Shown here in pieces: positions 7,600 to 16,968 of a stretch of DNA of 24,769 nt. The position numbers were made by a program, and so were the translations under genes. Origin of the DNA: a virus; IMG/VR virus record IMGVR_UViG_3300043543_000413, positions 1 through 24,769 of that record. One strand, written 5' to 3'. The notes under the pieces are model-generated. The model had not been told where the DNA came from, did no database searches, and saw nothing but the letters and a program-made list of their open reading frames with translations. Position 1 is the first letter of the stretch. Each line of letters opens with the position of its first letter.

Positions 7600-10500
7600 C
7601 TAACGCTGTGTCGCATACCAGTACGCCTCGGGAGTTCTTCGGATTCCAGGCGGTTGCTGTCGCACCCACTCGAAGTAGCGGCGCAACTCCGGATCCTTCT
7701 GGATCATCTCTTCCTGCATCCCCGGCGGCATGAGCGAGAGCGCTTGCACCTTGGCGACGAGTCTCTCCGGACCCGGCTTCCAGGAGAGCGGTGCGTAGGC
7801 CGCCCCGATCCACCCCTGCTGGGCGAGCCCGCTCATGGTTCCGCGGGGGAGTTCACTGGTGGGCGGGAGCTTAGCCCGCTCCCCGCGGACCCGCCGCTCC
7901 GTCTCGCCCAGGAACTTCACCGGTACCGGGAGCGTCATCCCCACCAGTTCCTGCGCCAAGAGCTGCCGCCGGACATCCGCCCAGGCGCGCTGGAAGATGG
8001 GGCTCTCGGGATCGTCGAGAGCTGCCAGATACGCCGGGTCGGCAGCCCTCCCGGTCTCCTCCACCGACAACTCCAGGATCCGTTTCTTGACCAGGTAGTC
8101 GGTATAACCGGATCCCGTCAGCGTCTCAGGCTTGCCGCGGAGTCTCCGGATCCCCTCCCGCAAAGGCTGCTCCACGTCCAGGCCCGTCACCTGCGTCACC
8201 ATCCCCGAGTGCCGGAGCAACCGCATCGGCTCCCACTCCTCACCCAGGACTCCGGCGATCCCTAGCGGGATCTCCGCCCAGGGAGCCAGCCCGAGTCCCA
8301 CTCGCGAGGCGTGAGCCTCCAGGCGCGCCAGGAGCGGTGCATCATCCGGGATGTACCGGTACTTGAGCTGGTCCGCGATGGAGAGCGCCACTATCGGATT
8401 GGCATAGGCCACCCCTGGACCGAAGAGCCACCCCAGGAGTGGCACCGGCATGGTATCGGTGAACCGCCTCGGCAAGCCCAGGCGCTCCCGCTCATCCTCG
8501 GCGATCTGGTGGTAGCTCTCCCAGGCTCTCAGGAGCCAGGGATGCTGCCCCAAGGTCTCCAGGTAGAACGGGACGTTCCTCGTCGCCCAAAAATGGAACG
8601 GCGCCCAGGCGCGGATACCCAGCCACCTCTCGATGTTCTTCTCGTCTCCGTAGTCGAAGAAGAGGCGACGCGCCAACTCCTCGCCACGGCTCGAGGACAT
8701 CGCCTGCACCCGGCTCCAGGCCGCTGCCAGCTCCGCTGCCTGCTCCGGAGTTCCCCCCACCCGGCGCACTGCCTCCTCCAGTTGCCGCACCGAGAAGACC
8801 ACCCCGTGCTCCGTCGCATCCAACATCCGGATGAGACGGTTGCCGCGGCTGGTTCCCAGCGCCTGGCGCACCAGCCCATCGAAGGCTGGTCTAGCCTCGC
8901 GCAGCTGGCGCAGCGTCTCGCTGATCCAGGCCGCGCTCCGGAAGCTGGACTCCACCGCTTGCCCGATGCGGCGGTTGAACTGCACCAGCTTCTCGGCTCC
9001 CGCACCGAGGCGGCGGGAGAACCGCGAGAGGAGCGTGCCCAGCGCCGTCTCTGCCTGCGGGGAGGCGAACTCCTCCCAGACGGTGGTCTGCGGCCTCCAG
9101 AGCACCGAGTCCGGGATCGGGATGCCCAGACGCTCCGCAAGGGTGAAGGCGCTCCGCCCTACCGCTGGATTGACGCCGTGGAGCACTGCCTTCACCGTCG
9201 AGTCGAGAATGTTCTGGGCATGGTAGCGCGGCGTCAGCAATGCCTGCTCCCGCCAGGCTCGGAGCGGCAGCGATTGCCCGATGCGACTCAGAGCGCGCAC
9301 CACTACCGGATCCTTCCCGACGCGCAGGATCTTGCTCATCTCCTCAGCATAAGCCTCGATGAGCCCTTCCCGGCGCGCCTGCCCGACGGTCCGCCCCAGT
9401 ACATCCTCGCTCACCTCGTCAGGCTTTACCCCGATCATCTCGAGGAAGTTGTCGATGACGCGGCGCTGGTTCTCGTCAGCGAACCGCCTGGCCACCAGGA
9501 CGTCGCGGAGCGTCGCTGCCGGTGCAGTCAGATCGGGAGCCATCGGCTCCCTCTCTGCGATGCGCTGCCCGATATCCGAGAGAGCCTGCCTCGCCTCCTG
9601 GAACGTCTCCTCGAGTTTCCGCACCTGCGGCAGCGCTCCTGCCTCGCGGAGAACCCGGACCATCTCGTCAGGCAGGACGCTCCCGTACCAGCTGCGCGCC
9701 AAACCCCCTTGCACCTGGCTGCGGAGGCGGCGAGTGCGCGGAAGCAAGCGGTCCAGGAGGCGCTGCGCTACCGGGAAGCGGACTCCGAAGGCCGCCCAGG
9801 TATCGCCGACCTCCCGGAGCAGCGCTGCCACCTGATTGCGCGCCTCCGCCGGTGTGCGAGCTCGCAGAGCCTTCACCACCATTGGACGGAGGTGCGGAAG
9901 CCAGAGCGAAACCGCCGCCAGTGGCTGGTTCTCGTCCCCGAAGGTCCTCCTCAGGAGATCCGCCACCATGTCCAGGTTGCGGTCCGGTAGGCGCTCCTCG
10001 GCCACGATTTGCGACAAGACCTCGCGGAGATCCTCCCCTGCCAGAGGGCGGATGGCCGGTCCCGGCTTGCGCGTCGCCAGGCGCGCCGCCTCGACGGTAG
10101 CCTCCTCGGATACCTCCTGTGCGATCCGGTCTCCGAAACGAGCCTGGACGACGAGCCCAGCATCGGGCCCCAGGACACCCGCCTTCTCGAGCAACCACTC
10201 CAGGTGCCCGAGTTCCCGCTGGGAGAGGCTGCGCAGCTTGCCGTCGGATCCCACGCGGCCCAGGATCTGCTCCACTCCTGGTGCCCAGTCGTTCCCCGAC
10301 AAGATGTAGCGCACCGCCTTGTCGAAGAGCGCTCCCTTCATGCGCGGGTTGAAGTCGAGTGGCCCTCTACCCTCGGCGTCGAAGAGGGGACGACCTGCTA
10401 CCTCCGGGTTGGGATCACCCGCCTCGTAAGCGAGACGCTTCGTCTTCCGGATCTCGCGTAGTGTCTTCCGGATCTCCTCCTCGCTACGAGGGCGGACCTC

Positions 10501-13500
10501 CTCCCAGAGCTCTCGCTGCTCCGCACTCTTCCGGGTTCTCGCCAACGCAGACTGCACTGCCTCCTCGGCTGCGCGGAGCTGCTCAGGTGAAGCCGGTACC
10601 AGAGATCCCGGTTCCACCTCGAAATCCTTGGGCCAGGTTCCATCGTCCAACCGCACCGAGAACTTGACGACACCCTCAGGGGTATCGACCTCGGTGAAGT
10701 AGAGACGCTCCGGACCTTGTATCGACGTCTCTCCTGTCGCCTGGACCACATGCCCGCGGTGAGGACCGCTGGTGTAGACCAGACCCTTCTTCCCGACGAG
10801 AACCGACTCCTGGTCGTACTTGGCCCCCAGCTCCAAGGCATCCCGCTCACGCATACCGGGAACCAGGAACGAGTGCTCGACGACACCCTCCTCCGAGTAC
10901 CTCCCCCGCACCGGGATAGCCTCGTATCCGCGGCTCCGGAGATCCTCGAAGAGGTCCTGGCGCCGCCGGATCAACTCCTCCTCGGGGAGACCGGTCTTGT
11001 CGGAGGTCAGGACCACGTAGTCTCCGCTCTCCAGAAGTTCCCGCAGCCGCTTCGGTACCGGAGCTGCGGGGAGAGCGAGATCTTGCAAGAGCTCCCTGGC
11101 CACCTCCGGCGTCAGTTCCTCGCGAGGAAGACCGCGACGATAGGCGACCTCGGCGATGCGCCGGTAGCGCTCCAGCGTCTCCCGCAGAGGCTCCGGTATT
11201 GCACCCGTGGCCAAGAGTCTCTCGAAACCGCGAGCAAACGCCTCCTCTTGCGGTGCAGCCTCTTCGGCGAAGATACCAGCCCCTCGCGTCACGTAACGCA
11301 AAAGGTGCGCGAGCTCATGCGGGAGCGTCGTGATGTCGGCTCGCGGCGTCAAGTAGATCACCGGACCATCCGGAGTCAGCTCCAGGAAACCGCGCACCCG
11401 CTGCAACCCCTGGTAGAGCCGCGGGTAGAGGGCATCGACGATGGTACTCGCATCGTCGCTCCGGAGAATGCCGCGCTCCGCTACCCGCGAGAGTGCCTCC
11501 CGGATCTGGGCATCCCGCTGGGCGATGTCGCTGGGCATCCAGAGGTCCCATTTGGACAGGATCTTCCGGATGCCGCTGGCATCACCCTCGAGGAGGGACC
11601 GCACCACCTCACCGAGACCGCGTTTCACCCCCTCTCCCTCGATGCGGATGATCTGCCAGAGACCGGCTTGCAGGGCCGCCAGGTTGGGGTAGAGCTGGGA
11701 GAGAACCGGATCGCGTTGCACACGCCGCCAGAGCTCCCGCAGGAGAACCCGCTCCGCCACAGCCCGGATGGGTGATGCTGCGCTCTCCGCCTCGGCCACC
11801 GCCTGTTCATAGGGAATCCCCGAGAGGAGCGCGATGTCGCGGCGGATCCAGCGATCCAGCGCTGCCGCCTCGATCTCCCGCTCAGCACGCTTGATGAAGT
11901 CCAGAACCTCCTTCTCGGGAACCCCAGCTTGCCGCATGGCCACAGCCTGGTCGAAGATGTCGGCGTAGCGGTCCACCACCCAGGTGTAGTTCATGAGCTT
12001 GTCGAGGTAGGGAGACGGTTGCCCCGGCTTGGGAACCAGGCGCGCTAGATCCGGTGCCCGCCTCCAAAACGGCTCCGCGAAGTTCGTGACATCGGCGAAG
12101 GCGCTGTCCGGCAAGAGACCTGGGAAGCCCAACAAGAGGAAGCGCCGGAACTCGTCGAAACCGCTCTGCAACATACCCGCTGGGTGACGCCCCTCCGAGA
12201 GCTGGTCCAGCCAGCCCGCGACGGCCCGGAGATTGAGGAGCGGGCTCGCACCCTTGCCACCAGCTGCCCAGGGCGCTAGCGCGAAGTCGCGGGTATCGCG
12301 GTTCTCGAGAAGATGCCGCACCAGCTTGGCCGCTTCCTCGGGAACCAGGTAGCCAGCCTCATCGGCGCGGTTGAGGTCGATGCCCAGACGCTCCGCGAGA
12401 GCAGGATCCACGCGATCTGCCCGCGTGATCCCCAGCGTCCTCGCCGCATCCAAGAGTGGGTTCACTGGCTGCTCCGGGATGACGAACTTGGTCACCCCGG
12501 TGAGACGGTTCACGGAACGCTGCCGCGGTGGACGGTAGGGTACCTCCCCGATGCGTGCCATCGCCTCGCGGAATACCGGTTCCGGTATCGCTTCGGTGGG
12601 ACGGAAGCGATACCCCATCTCCTTGAGAACCTCGTTCAGGCGCTTGGCCTCAGCCTCGGAGAGGTACACTGCGCGCCGATAGGCGGGATCGACGTTGCTG
12701 GGATCCGCCAGGCGCTGGATGGCTTCCGAGGGGAGACCTTGTCCTCGCGGGAAGAGCCGCGAGAACCAGGCGCCAGCATCCCGATACCAGGCCCCGGCCT
12801 CCTTGGCCATCTTCTCGCCCATGGCCTCGGAGCCGACTCGCAAGCGGCGCAGCCAGCGCTCCACCGCATCGGGTGGGTGGCTGAGATGCTGGAGAGCCGA
12901 AGCGACGAGCTCCTCGTCAGGATGCTCCGGGACGTAATCGGGATCCTCCAGCATCTTCCGCGTGACCTCTTCGACGGTCTGGAAGAGCTTGGCAGCACCC
13001 CGCTCACCCTCCTCGAAGGAGGGGCGGATCTTCATCATCCCGTAGACCTCGTCGAGGTCCTTGAACTTCCCAGGATTCTGGGCAAAGGTCGCCACCGCTA
13101 TCGAGTCGAGGAGACGGTGCAGCGTCTCGCGTGCCGGGGTGGGGAACTCCCGGGTGAGGAGCGCGTCGTCCAGCTCCAGGTGCACGCGCATCCGCTCCGA
13201 TGGACGCAGGGTGATCCGGTTTCCCTCGCGAACCTCCTGGAGCAATCCGCGTTCCAGGAGCTCACGCTTCACCTCGATGAGCGGTTCCCTCGCCTCGGGG
13301 CGCAAGGAAGCCTCCCGCGAGAGCGCATCCCAGGCCCGCGTCACGCTCACGCTGTCTGTCCCGCGGATGATGTCGCGCACCTGCTCCCGCGGTTGCCCCA
13401 CCAAACGCTCTGCCCACTCTTCCCGGGCTATCCGCGCAACTTCCCCTTCCGGTTCCAGAAAGTGCTCGATTCCACGGCTCTCCGCCTCTTGGAGAGCGCG

Positions 13501-14190
13501 CCGGAAGCGCTGGACATTCTCGCGGAGCTGGGCAGCAGGCGATTTTGCGAAGAGCGGCTTTCCCGTGATCCGCTCCAGGGCACGGGCTCCGCGGCGGAGA
13601 CCGGCCAGCGGCACCGTCACCGGGAGTGCCAGCACGCGTCCCGAGAGCTCGTCGGTAGCCGTCGCCACGTCGAAGACCTTGGCGAGGGCTGGTGACCTCT
13701 CGAGGAGGCGCGCTACCTTGGGGACCTTCCCGACCTTGCCGACCAAACCCACCCCGGCCAGGTTCAGGGGGTCGAAGATGATCTCCGAGGCCAGCTTGAG
13801 CCAGGGGTGACCTTCCATGGCGATGTTCCAGGCCTCGGTGAAGCTTTCGGCCTCGCGGACACGGGGATCCTCCGAGATCTGCTTGACGTACCACCCCAGC
13901 GCTGGGCGCGTCACGAACTTGTTGCCGACATCGAGGATCCACCCCGCAGCCGAAAGAGCCGCCGAAAGCGGGTTCTTCTGTGTCGGCTCTGGCTGCACTG
14001 GGCTCGCCGCTGCTACCGGTGTCGCTCCCCTCGTTGCCGCACTCGTCGGAGAGACGAAACTCGGTAGCTGTGGTTGCGGTGAGGGCACTGGCCGCAACCG
14101 TGGAGCGGTTTCCAGACCACTCGGCTGCGCAGCGCTGCCTCTCACCTCCGAGAGAGCCTCTGCGAAGAGGCGACGTTCCAGTTCCCCCAT
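7600..14190 (-). CDS. Giant multidomain virion or polyvalent protein with zincin domain
   Basis: 2196 residues. The ATG at 14190 is chosen for its AAGGAGG; an in-frame GTG lies 21 bases upstream. Residues about 20-72 are a Pro/Ala/Ser linker. Residues about 920-990 hold a metallopeptidase (zincin) signature: VIYLTPRADITTLP then H958-E-L-A-H962, with E982/E983 as possible third ligand. Residues about 1055-1140 resemble the DUF3293-type domain (D1057-YVVLT, then SFLVPGM and YDQESVLVG). Around 1650 is LLTPRYHAQNIL, and near 1863-1872 PFHFWATRN, both like the C-terminal domains of large phage polyvalent proteins. The rest is mainly helical. Such proteins are known from phages and conjugative elements and are thought to enter the recipient cell with the DNA. 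Position between lysin and scaffold suggests packaging in the capsid. Alternative: a purely structural internal core protein. The zincin motif is clear; the other domain calls are moderate. Confidence 0.7.
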   Translation of the reverse strand: MGELERRLFAEALSEVRGSAAQPSGLETAPRLRPVPSPQPQLPSFVSPTSAATRGATPVAAASPVQPEPTQKNPLSAALSAAGWILDVGNKFVTRPALGWYVKQISEDPRVREAESFTEAWNIAMEGHPWLKLASEIIFDPLNLAGVGLVGKVGKVPKVARLLERSPALAKVFDVATATDELSGRVLALPVTVPLAGLRRGARALERITGKPLFAKSPAAQLRENVQRFRRALQEAESRGIEHFLEPEGEVARIAREEWAERLVGQPREQVRDIIRGTDSVSVTRAWDALSREASLRPEAREPLIEVKRELLERGLLQEVREGNRITLRPSERMRVHLELDDALLTREFPTPARETLHRLLDSIAVATFAQNPGKFKDLDEVYGMMKIRPSFEEGERGAAKLFQTVEEVTRKMLEDPDYVPEHPDEELVASALQHLSHPPDAVERWLRRLRVGSEAMGEKMAKEAGAWYRDAGAWFSRLFPRGQGLPSEAIQRLADPSNVDPAYRRAVYLSEAEAKRLNEVLKEMGYRFRPTEAIPEPVFREAMARIGEVPYRPPRQRSVNRLTGVTKFVIPEQPVNPLLDAARTLGITRADRVDPALAERLGIDLNRADEAGYLVPEEAAKLVRHLLENRDTRDFALAPWAAGGKGASPLLNLRAVAGWLDQLSEGRHPAGMLQSGFDEFRRFLLLGFPGLLPDSAFADVTNFAEPFWRRAPDLARLVPKPGQPSPYLDKLMNYTWVVDRYADIFDQAVAMRQAGVPEKEVLDFIKRAEREIEAAALDRWIRRDIALLSGIPYEQAVAEAESAASPIRAVAERVLLRELWRRVQRDPVLSQLYPNLAALQAGLWQIIRIEGEGVKRGLGEVVRSLLEGDASGIRKILSKWDLWMPSDIAQRDAQIREALSRVAERGILRSDDASTIVDALYPRLYQGLQRVRGFLELTPDGPVIYLTPRADITTLPHELAHLLRYVTRGAGIFAEEAAPQEEAFARGFERLLATGAIPEPLRETLERYRRIAEVAYRRGLPREELTPEVARELLQDLALPAAPVPKRLRELLESGDYVVLTSDKTGLPEEELIRRRQDLFEDLRSRGYEAIPVRGRYSEEGVVEHSFLVPGMRERDALELGAKYDQESVLVGKKGLVYTSGPHRGHVVQATGETSIQGPERLYFTEVDTPEGVVKFSVRLDDGTWPKDFEVEPGSLVPASPEQLRAAEEAVQSALARTRKSAEQRELWEEVRPRSEEEIRKTLREIRKTKRLAYEAGDPNPEVAGRPLFDAEGRGPLDFNPRMKGALFDKAVRYILSGNDWAPGVEQILGRVGSDGKLRSLSQRELGHLEWLLEKAGVLGPDAGLVVQARFGDRIAQEVSEEATVEAARLATRKPGPAIRPLAGEDLREVLSQIVAEERLPDRNLDMVADLLRRTFGDENQPLAAVSLWLPHLRPMVVKALRARTPAEARNQVAALLREVGDTWAAFGVRFPVAQRLLDRLLPRTRRLRSQVQGGLARSWYGSVLPDEMVRVLREAGALPQVRKLEETFQEARQALSDIGQRIAEREPMAPDLTAPAATLRDVLVARRFADENQRRVIDNFLEMIGVKPDEVSEDVLGRTVGQARREGLIEAYAEEMSKILRVGKDPVVVRALSRIGQSLPLRAWREQALLTPRYHAQNILDSTVKAVLHGVNPAVGRSAFTLAERLGIPIPDSVLWRPQTTVWEEFASPQAETALGTLLSRFSRRLGAGAEKLVQFNRRIGQAVESSFRSAAWISETLRQLREARPAFDGLVRQALGTSRGNRLIRMLDATEHGVVFSVRQLEEAVRRVGGTPEQAAELAAAWSRVQAMSSSRGEELARRLFFDYGDEKNIERWLGIRAWAPFHFWATRNVPFYLETLGQHPWLLRAWESYHQIAEDERERLGLPRRFTDTMPVPLLGWLFGPGVAYANPIVALSIADQLKYRYIPDDAPLLARLEAHASRVGLGLAPWAEIPLGIAGVLGEEWEPMRLLRHSGMVTQVTGLDVEQPLREGIRRLRGKPETLTGSGYTDYLVKKRILELSVEETGRAADPAYLAALDDPESPIFQRAWADVRRQLLAQELVGMTLPVPVKFLGETERRVRGERAKLPPTSELPRGTMSGLAQQGWIGAAYAPLSWKPGPERLVAKVQALSLMPPGMQEEMIQKDPELRRYFEWVRQQPPGIRRTPEAYWYATQR

Positions 14191-14223
14191 CGCCCCTCCT
14201 TCCCTGTTCACGATGGTCCAGCA

Positions 14224-15402
14224 TCAGAAGACGAGGTAGTTCCGTGGGTCGATGATCTTCCCGCTTGCATCTCGCATCTCGAGATGGACATGCGGTCCTG
14301 TCGAGTATCCGGTGTTGCCGGAGAGCCCCAGGAAGGCTCCCGCATCGACGCGCTGCCCAGGGCGAACCGCCACCGCGGAGAGGTGACCGAGGAGCAGGAT
14401 CTTGCCATCGTCCAGCCGGATGGTTACCGATTGGCCGTAACCACCGTTCCAACCTGCCTGGACCACCACCCCGCGGAAGGGGCTGAAGAGGCGCATCCCA
14501 CTGGGTACACCGATGTCGATACCGGTGTGATAACCGGATTTGTACATCGACGGGTTGTGGTTCGCATACTCCTGGGTGATGGGGAAGCGCTGGCCACCGA
14601 AGATCGACCACACGCTTCCAGCCTTCACCATGCCGCTGGGTTGCCCGAGGTTATCGAGTTTGGTCAACGTGTTGCGGAACTTCTCGACGTACTGGTATCC
14701 CGTGGTACCCAGTGCGTCGCGGGCACCGGTGACGTTACCGCGGGCATCGACAGCACCGAAATAGGCCGCGGCTGCCCTCTCCCAGGAGCCGTAGCGACGG
14801 TACAGCTCCGCCAGGAAATCGGCTGCCGTGAAGACATTGACCCGCGGATCCCAGAGGTCGCCACCATACTTGGCTGCCCTCCCGGCATGGTAATTGGGCA
14901 TGACCTGCATCAACCCCACCGCTCCCTGGGGTGAGCGCACCTTCGGGTTTCCACCGCTCTCGATGGCCATGATGGCACCCAGGACCTGCCAGGGAACCCC
15001 GAACTTCCGCTCCGCCTCCTCCAGCAACGGCTTCCACTGGAGGATACCGCCGATATCGGCACCGTACTCTGGATTGCCGGTGGGGAGACGCTTCATCCCC
15101 GGCAAACGCTCTCGCGCTGCCAAGAGCAGGGCATCGCGGAGGCGCTGTTCTGGGCTCTTGCGGATCCCGTAGGCCACATCGTAGCCGATGCCGTAGCGCG
15201 ACAACGGTGCTACCGGCTCGCGTATGCCATAGAGGACATCGTAGCCAGCCGGTGCCCTCTGCGAGAACGGTGTCAGCATGCCCTGGCGACTGAGCTCCGC
15301 TTGCATGAAGGGCGGAACTCCACGGTCCCCACGCAGGAAGGGTGACACCGGGGGGAGCAGGACCGCGTCGCCAAATGGCTTGACCCGATCCCCGAACAGC
15401 AT
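14224..15402 (-). CDS. Virion-associated lysin: transglycosylase fused to M23 peptidase
   Basis: 392 residues, ATG with GAGGTG upstream. Residues about 125-250 form a lytic transglycosylase (SLT, goose-lysozyme-like) domain with catalytic E148 in AIESGGNP, followed by GAVGLMQVMP and AAAAYFGA. Residues about 280-385 form an M23 (LytM/gp13-type) endopeptidase domain with zinc ligands H292 and D296 (HTGIDIG) and H371-V-H373 (GPHVHLE). The first domain cuts glycan strands and the second cuts peptide cross-links. The N-terminal 100 residues have two similar YGI(R/G) stretches and no signal peptide, so delivery in the virion is likelier than secretion. Neighbouring genes are presumed inner virion proteins. 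All key catalytic residues of both domains are present, so it should be active during DNA entry, and could also help lysis. Confidence 0.88.
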   Translation of the reverse strand: MLFGDRVKPFGDAVLLPPVSPFLRGDRGVPPFMQAELSRQGMLTPFSQRAPAGYDVLYGIREPVAPLSRYGIGYDVAYGIRKSPEQRLRDALLLAARERLPGMKRLPTGNPEYGADIGGILQWKPLLEEAERKFGVPWQVLGAIMAIESGGNPKVRSPQGAVGLMQVMPNYHAGRAAKYGGDLWDPRVNVFTAADFLAELYRRYGSWERAAAAYFGAVDARGNVTGARDALGTTGYQYVEKFRNTLTKLDNLGQPSGMVKAGSVWSIFGGQRFPITQEYANHNPSMYKSGYHTGIDIGVPSGMRLFSPFRGVVVQAGWNGGYGQSVTIRLDDGKILLLGHLSAVAVRPGQRVDAGAFLGLSGNTGYSTGPHVHLEMRDASGKIIDPRNYLVF

Positions 15403-15414
15403 GGTGTCACCTCA

Positions 15415-16134
15415 TCATCTGCCGAAGTAGCGGTCTATGAAGCCGGTGCCGGTCAGGAACTCGAGGAAACTCATGCCTTGCGCATTGGCGCTCCCGTAGT
15501 AGCGGATGTAGTCATCCAGCTTCTGTGCCAGGTCCTGGCGAGCAACCCGCTGCCAGGTCGGTGTCAACCACAGTGGCCCCAGGTTCTGCAGGATGTCATC
15601 GACCAAGCGGTACTGATCCTCGAAGTCGCCGTATTGCTCACCTGGCACGAAGTTGCGCAAGGCTTGCCCGATGGCTCGGCGCGACAACTGCGTTCCCACC
15701 AAGCTACTCGGGCTCTGCAGCAAGAGTTGCGGGAGCTGCTGGGCGAAGGCCAAGAACCCTGCCGCTTGCGACTCCTGGTTCGCCGAAGGCGGATTCAAGA
15801 TGTCGTAGACGAGACGGAGCCCCGGCGCCACGCTGGTGGCGAAGCTCGTGAAGGGGTTGGTCACATGCGTCGAGTACCCCATCTCGGCCAGGCGCTGCGT
15901 GATCGCCGCCGTCGGGTACCGGTAGAACCAGCTCTGTTGCCAGATGTTCCCGGTGATCGGGCCGAAGAGCGGAGCACCGCGTGGATTGACCTGGAACTGT
16001 GCACCGTACACCGGCCTGCCAGCTTGCGTGACCTGCTGGAACAGCTGTTGCTGCTGTTGCTGCGCCTGTGCTCCAGCCTGGAGCGCACTCGGATCGTAGG
16101 GATTGTACCACGGTGAACCCAATTGACCCGGCAT
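15415..16134 (-). CDS. Unrecognised virion-type protein, Gln-rich N-terminus
   Basis: 239 residues, ATG with AGGAGGAG upstream. Residues 20-40 contain a run of six Gln after an Ala/Gln segment (GAQAQ), followed by a Pro/Gly/aromatic-rich part (GPITGNIWQQSWFYRYP). The rest is helical with Gln and Leu (FLAFAQQLPQLLLQSP), and the protein ends LTGTGFIDRYFGR. No signal peptide and no recognised domain. Gln/Ala-rich helical proteins next to a virion lysin are typical of inner core or ejection proteins of short-tailed phages, and this is my inference from context only. Confidence 0.6.
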   Translation of the reverse strand: MPGQLGSPWYNPYDPSALQAGAQAQQQQQQLFQQVTQAGRPVYGAQFQVNPRGAPLFGPITGNIWQQSWFYRYPTAAITQRLAEMGYSTHVTNPFTSFATSVAPGLRLVYDILNPPSANQESQAAGFLAFAQQLPQLLLQSPSSLVGTQLSRRAIGQALRNFVPGEQYGDFEDQYRLVDDILQNLGPLWLTPTWQRVARQDLAQKLDDYIRYYGSANAQGMSFLEFLTGTGFIDRYFGR

Positions 16135-16147
16135 CGTCTCCTCCTGT

Positions 16148-16507
16148 TCACACGAATGCGAACCAGCGCAATGGTCGCTGGTAGAGTCTCAGCTCCAACC
16201 CTCGCATCGCTGGCGTCAGCGTCGCCAGCAGCCGGTTGGGATCCAATGTGCTCAGATACTCCACCCAGTCGGGTGCCGTCGGTCCCTCGAGGGCACTCCG
16301 TGCCTGGTAGCCGCGGTAGATGATGGGAAAGAGCCGCTCCAGCCCGGCCCGCTGCGCTAGGCTGGGAGCGAGCTCCCGCAACCACAGCTCATAGGCTGCC
16401 TGCGGCTCCTGCTCCAGATACCCTCTCGTGAAGATGGCGTAGAGCGGTACTTGACCAGCCCAATCTGCGGCGGAGAGACGGGGAAGGCGTACCGCGTAGT
16501 TGGCCAC
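16148..16507 (-). CDS. Unrecognised small protein in the inner-virion cassette
   Basis: 119 residues, starting at a GTG with GGGGAGG about nine bases upstream. It is mainly helical and rich in Leu, Ala, Arg and aromatic residues (QAAYELWLRELAPSLAQRAG, LRLYQRPLRWFAFV at the end). It has neither a membrane segment nor a known motif. Spacing to its neighbours is 13-22 bases, so it is a real member of the operon between portal and lysin. Confidence 0.6.
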   Translation of the reverse strand: MANYAVRLPRLSAADWAGQVPLYAIFTRGYLEQEPQAAYELWLRELAPSLAQRAGLERLFPIIYRGYQARSALEGPTAPDWVEYLSTLDPNRLLATLTPAMRGLELRLYQRPLRWFAFV

Positions 16508-16529
16508 GACTCACCACCTCCCCTCGCGA

Positions 16530-16946
16530 TCAGAACGGTCTCCCCGGCATCAGGGATGAAGGTGGAATCATCCGCATCTCGGATGGCCACACCCGATCCC
16601 GGATGGAGGGTGGTAGCATGGAGGGGTCGATCCGCCGACGGTTGGTCAAAACCCGCTGCACCTGCTCCACCAGGTCGCGGAAGGATTCAGCACCCGCTTG
16701 CTCCATCGAAGCCCCCGGGAACTCGGGTACCATCATGGGCGCTGGAGCCATGCTAACTCGTGGCCCCTGCTCCATCACCTGTTGCAGCAGCATCGCCAGA
16801 TGGTTCCACACCCCCTCGGTACCCAACATCTCTTGGTTCTGCAGCAACCAACGGATGAACGGCGAGGAGATCATCCGCCCCGGCATATCTGGTGTCATGG
16901 TGCCGAGGTAGGGAGCGCTCCCACTGGTGGGTGTCATGCGAAACAC
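16530..16946 (-). CDS. Unrecognised Met/Pro-rich small protein
   Basis: 138 residues. The GTG at 16946 is preferred because AAGGGGG lies seven bases upstream; an ATG three codons later is possible. The sequence is unusually rich in Met and Pro (MTPDMPGRM, MAPAPMMVPEFP, MLPPSI, MRMIPPSSLMPGRPF at the end), with one helix (FRDLVEQVQRVLTNRRR). Such composition is seen in flexible virion linkers, but I do not recognise the family. Confidence 0.55.
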   Translation of the reverse strand: MFRMTPTSGSAPYLGTMTPDMPGRMISSPFIRWLLQNQEMLGTEGVWNHLAMLLQQVMEQGPRVSMAPAPMMVPEFPGASMEQAGAESFRDLVEQVQRVLTNRRRIDPSMLPPSIRDRVWPSEMRMIPPSSLMPGRPF

Positions 16947-16968
16947 AGTCGATCCCCCTTTCGCGAGG

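Noticed and set aside
8311-9990. Open frame of about 560 codons on the plus strand
   Set aside because: Antisense shadow of the giant protein gene, rich in His/Arg/Gln/Pro, without ribosome binding site or domain.
12313-13695. Plus-strand open frame of 460 codons
   Set aside because: Also antisense to the giant gene; composition is typical of a shadow frame.
7600-14190. N4-type virion RNA polymerase as identity of the giant protein
   Set aside because: Size is suggestive, but I see no T7-like polymerase motifs and instead find a zincin signature and polyvalent-protein-like C-terminal motifs.
13262-14611. Minus-strand open frame of about 450 codons overlapping the giant and lysin genes
   Set aside because: Arg/Gly/Cys-rich and lacking any motif, while the other frame at the same place carries the clear M23 domain and the start of the giant protein.
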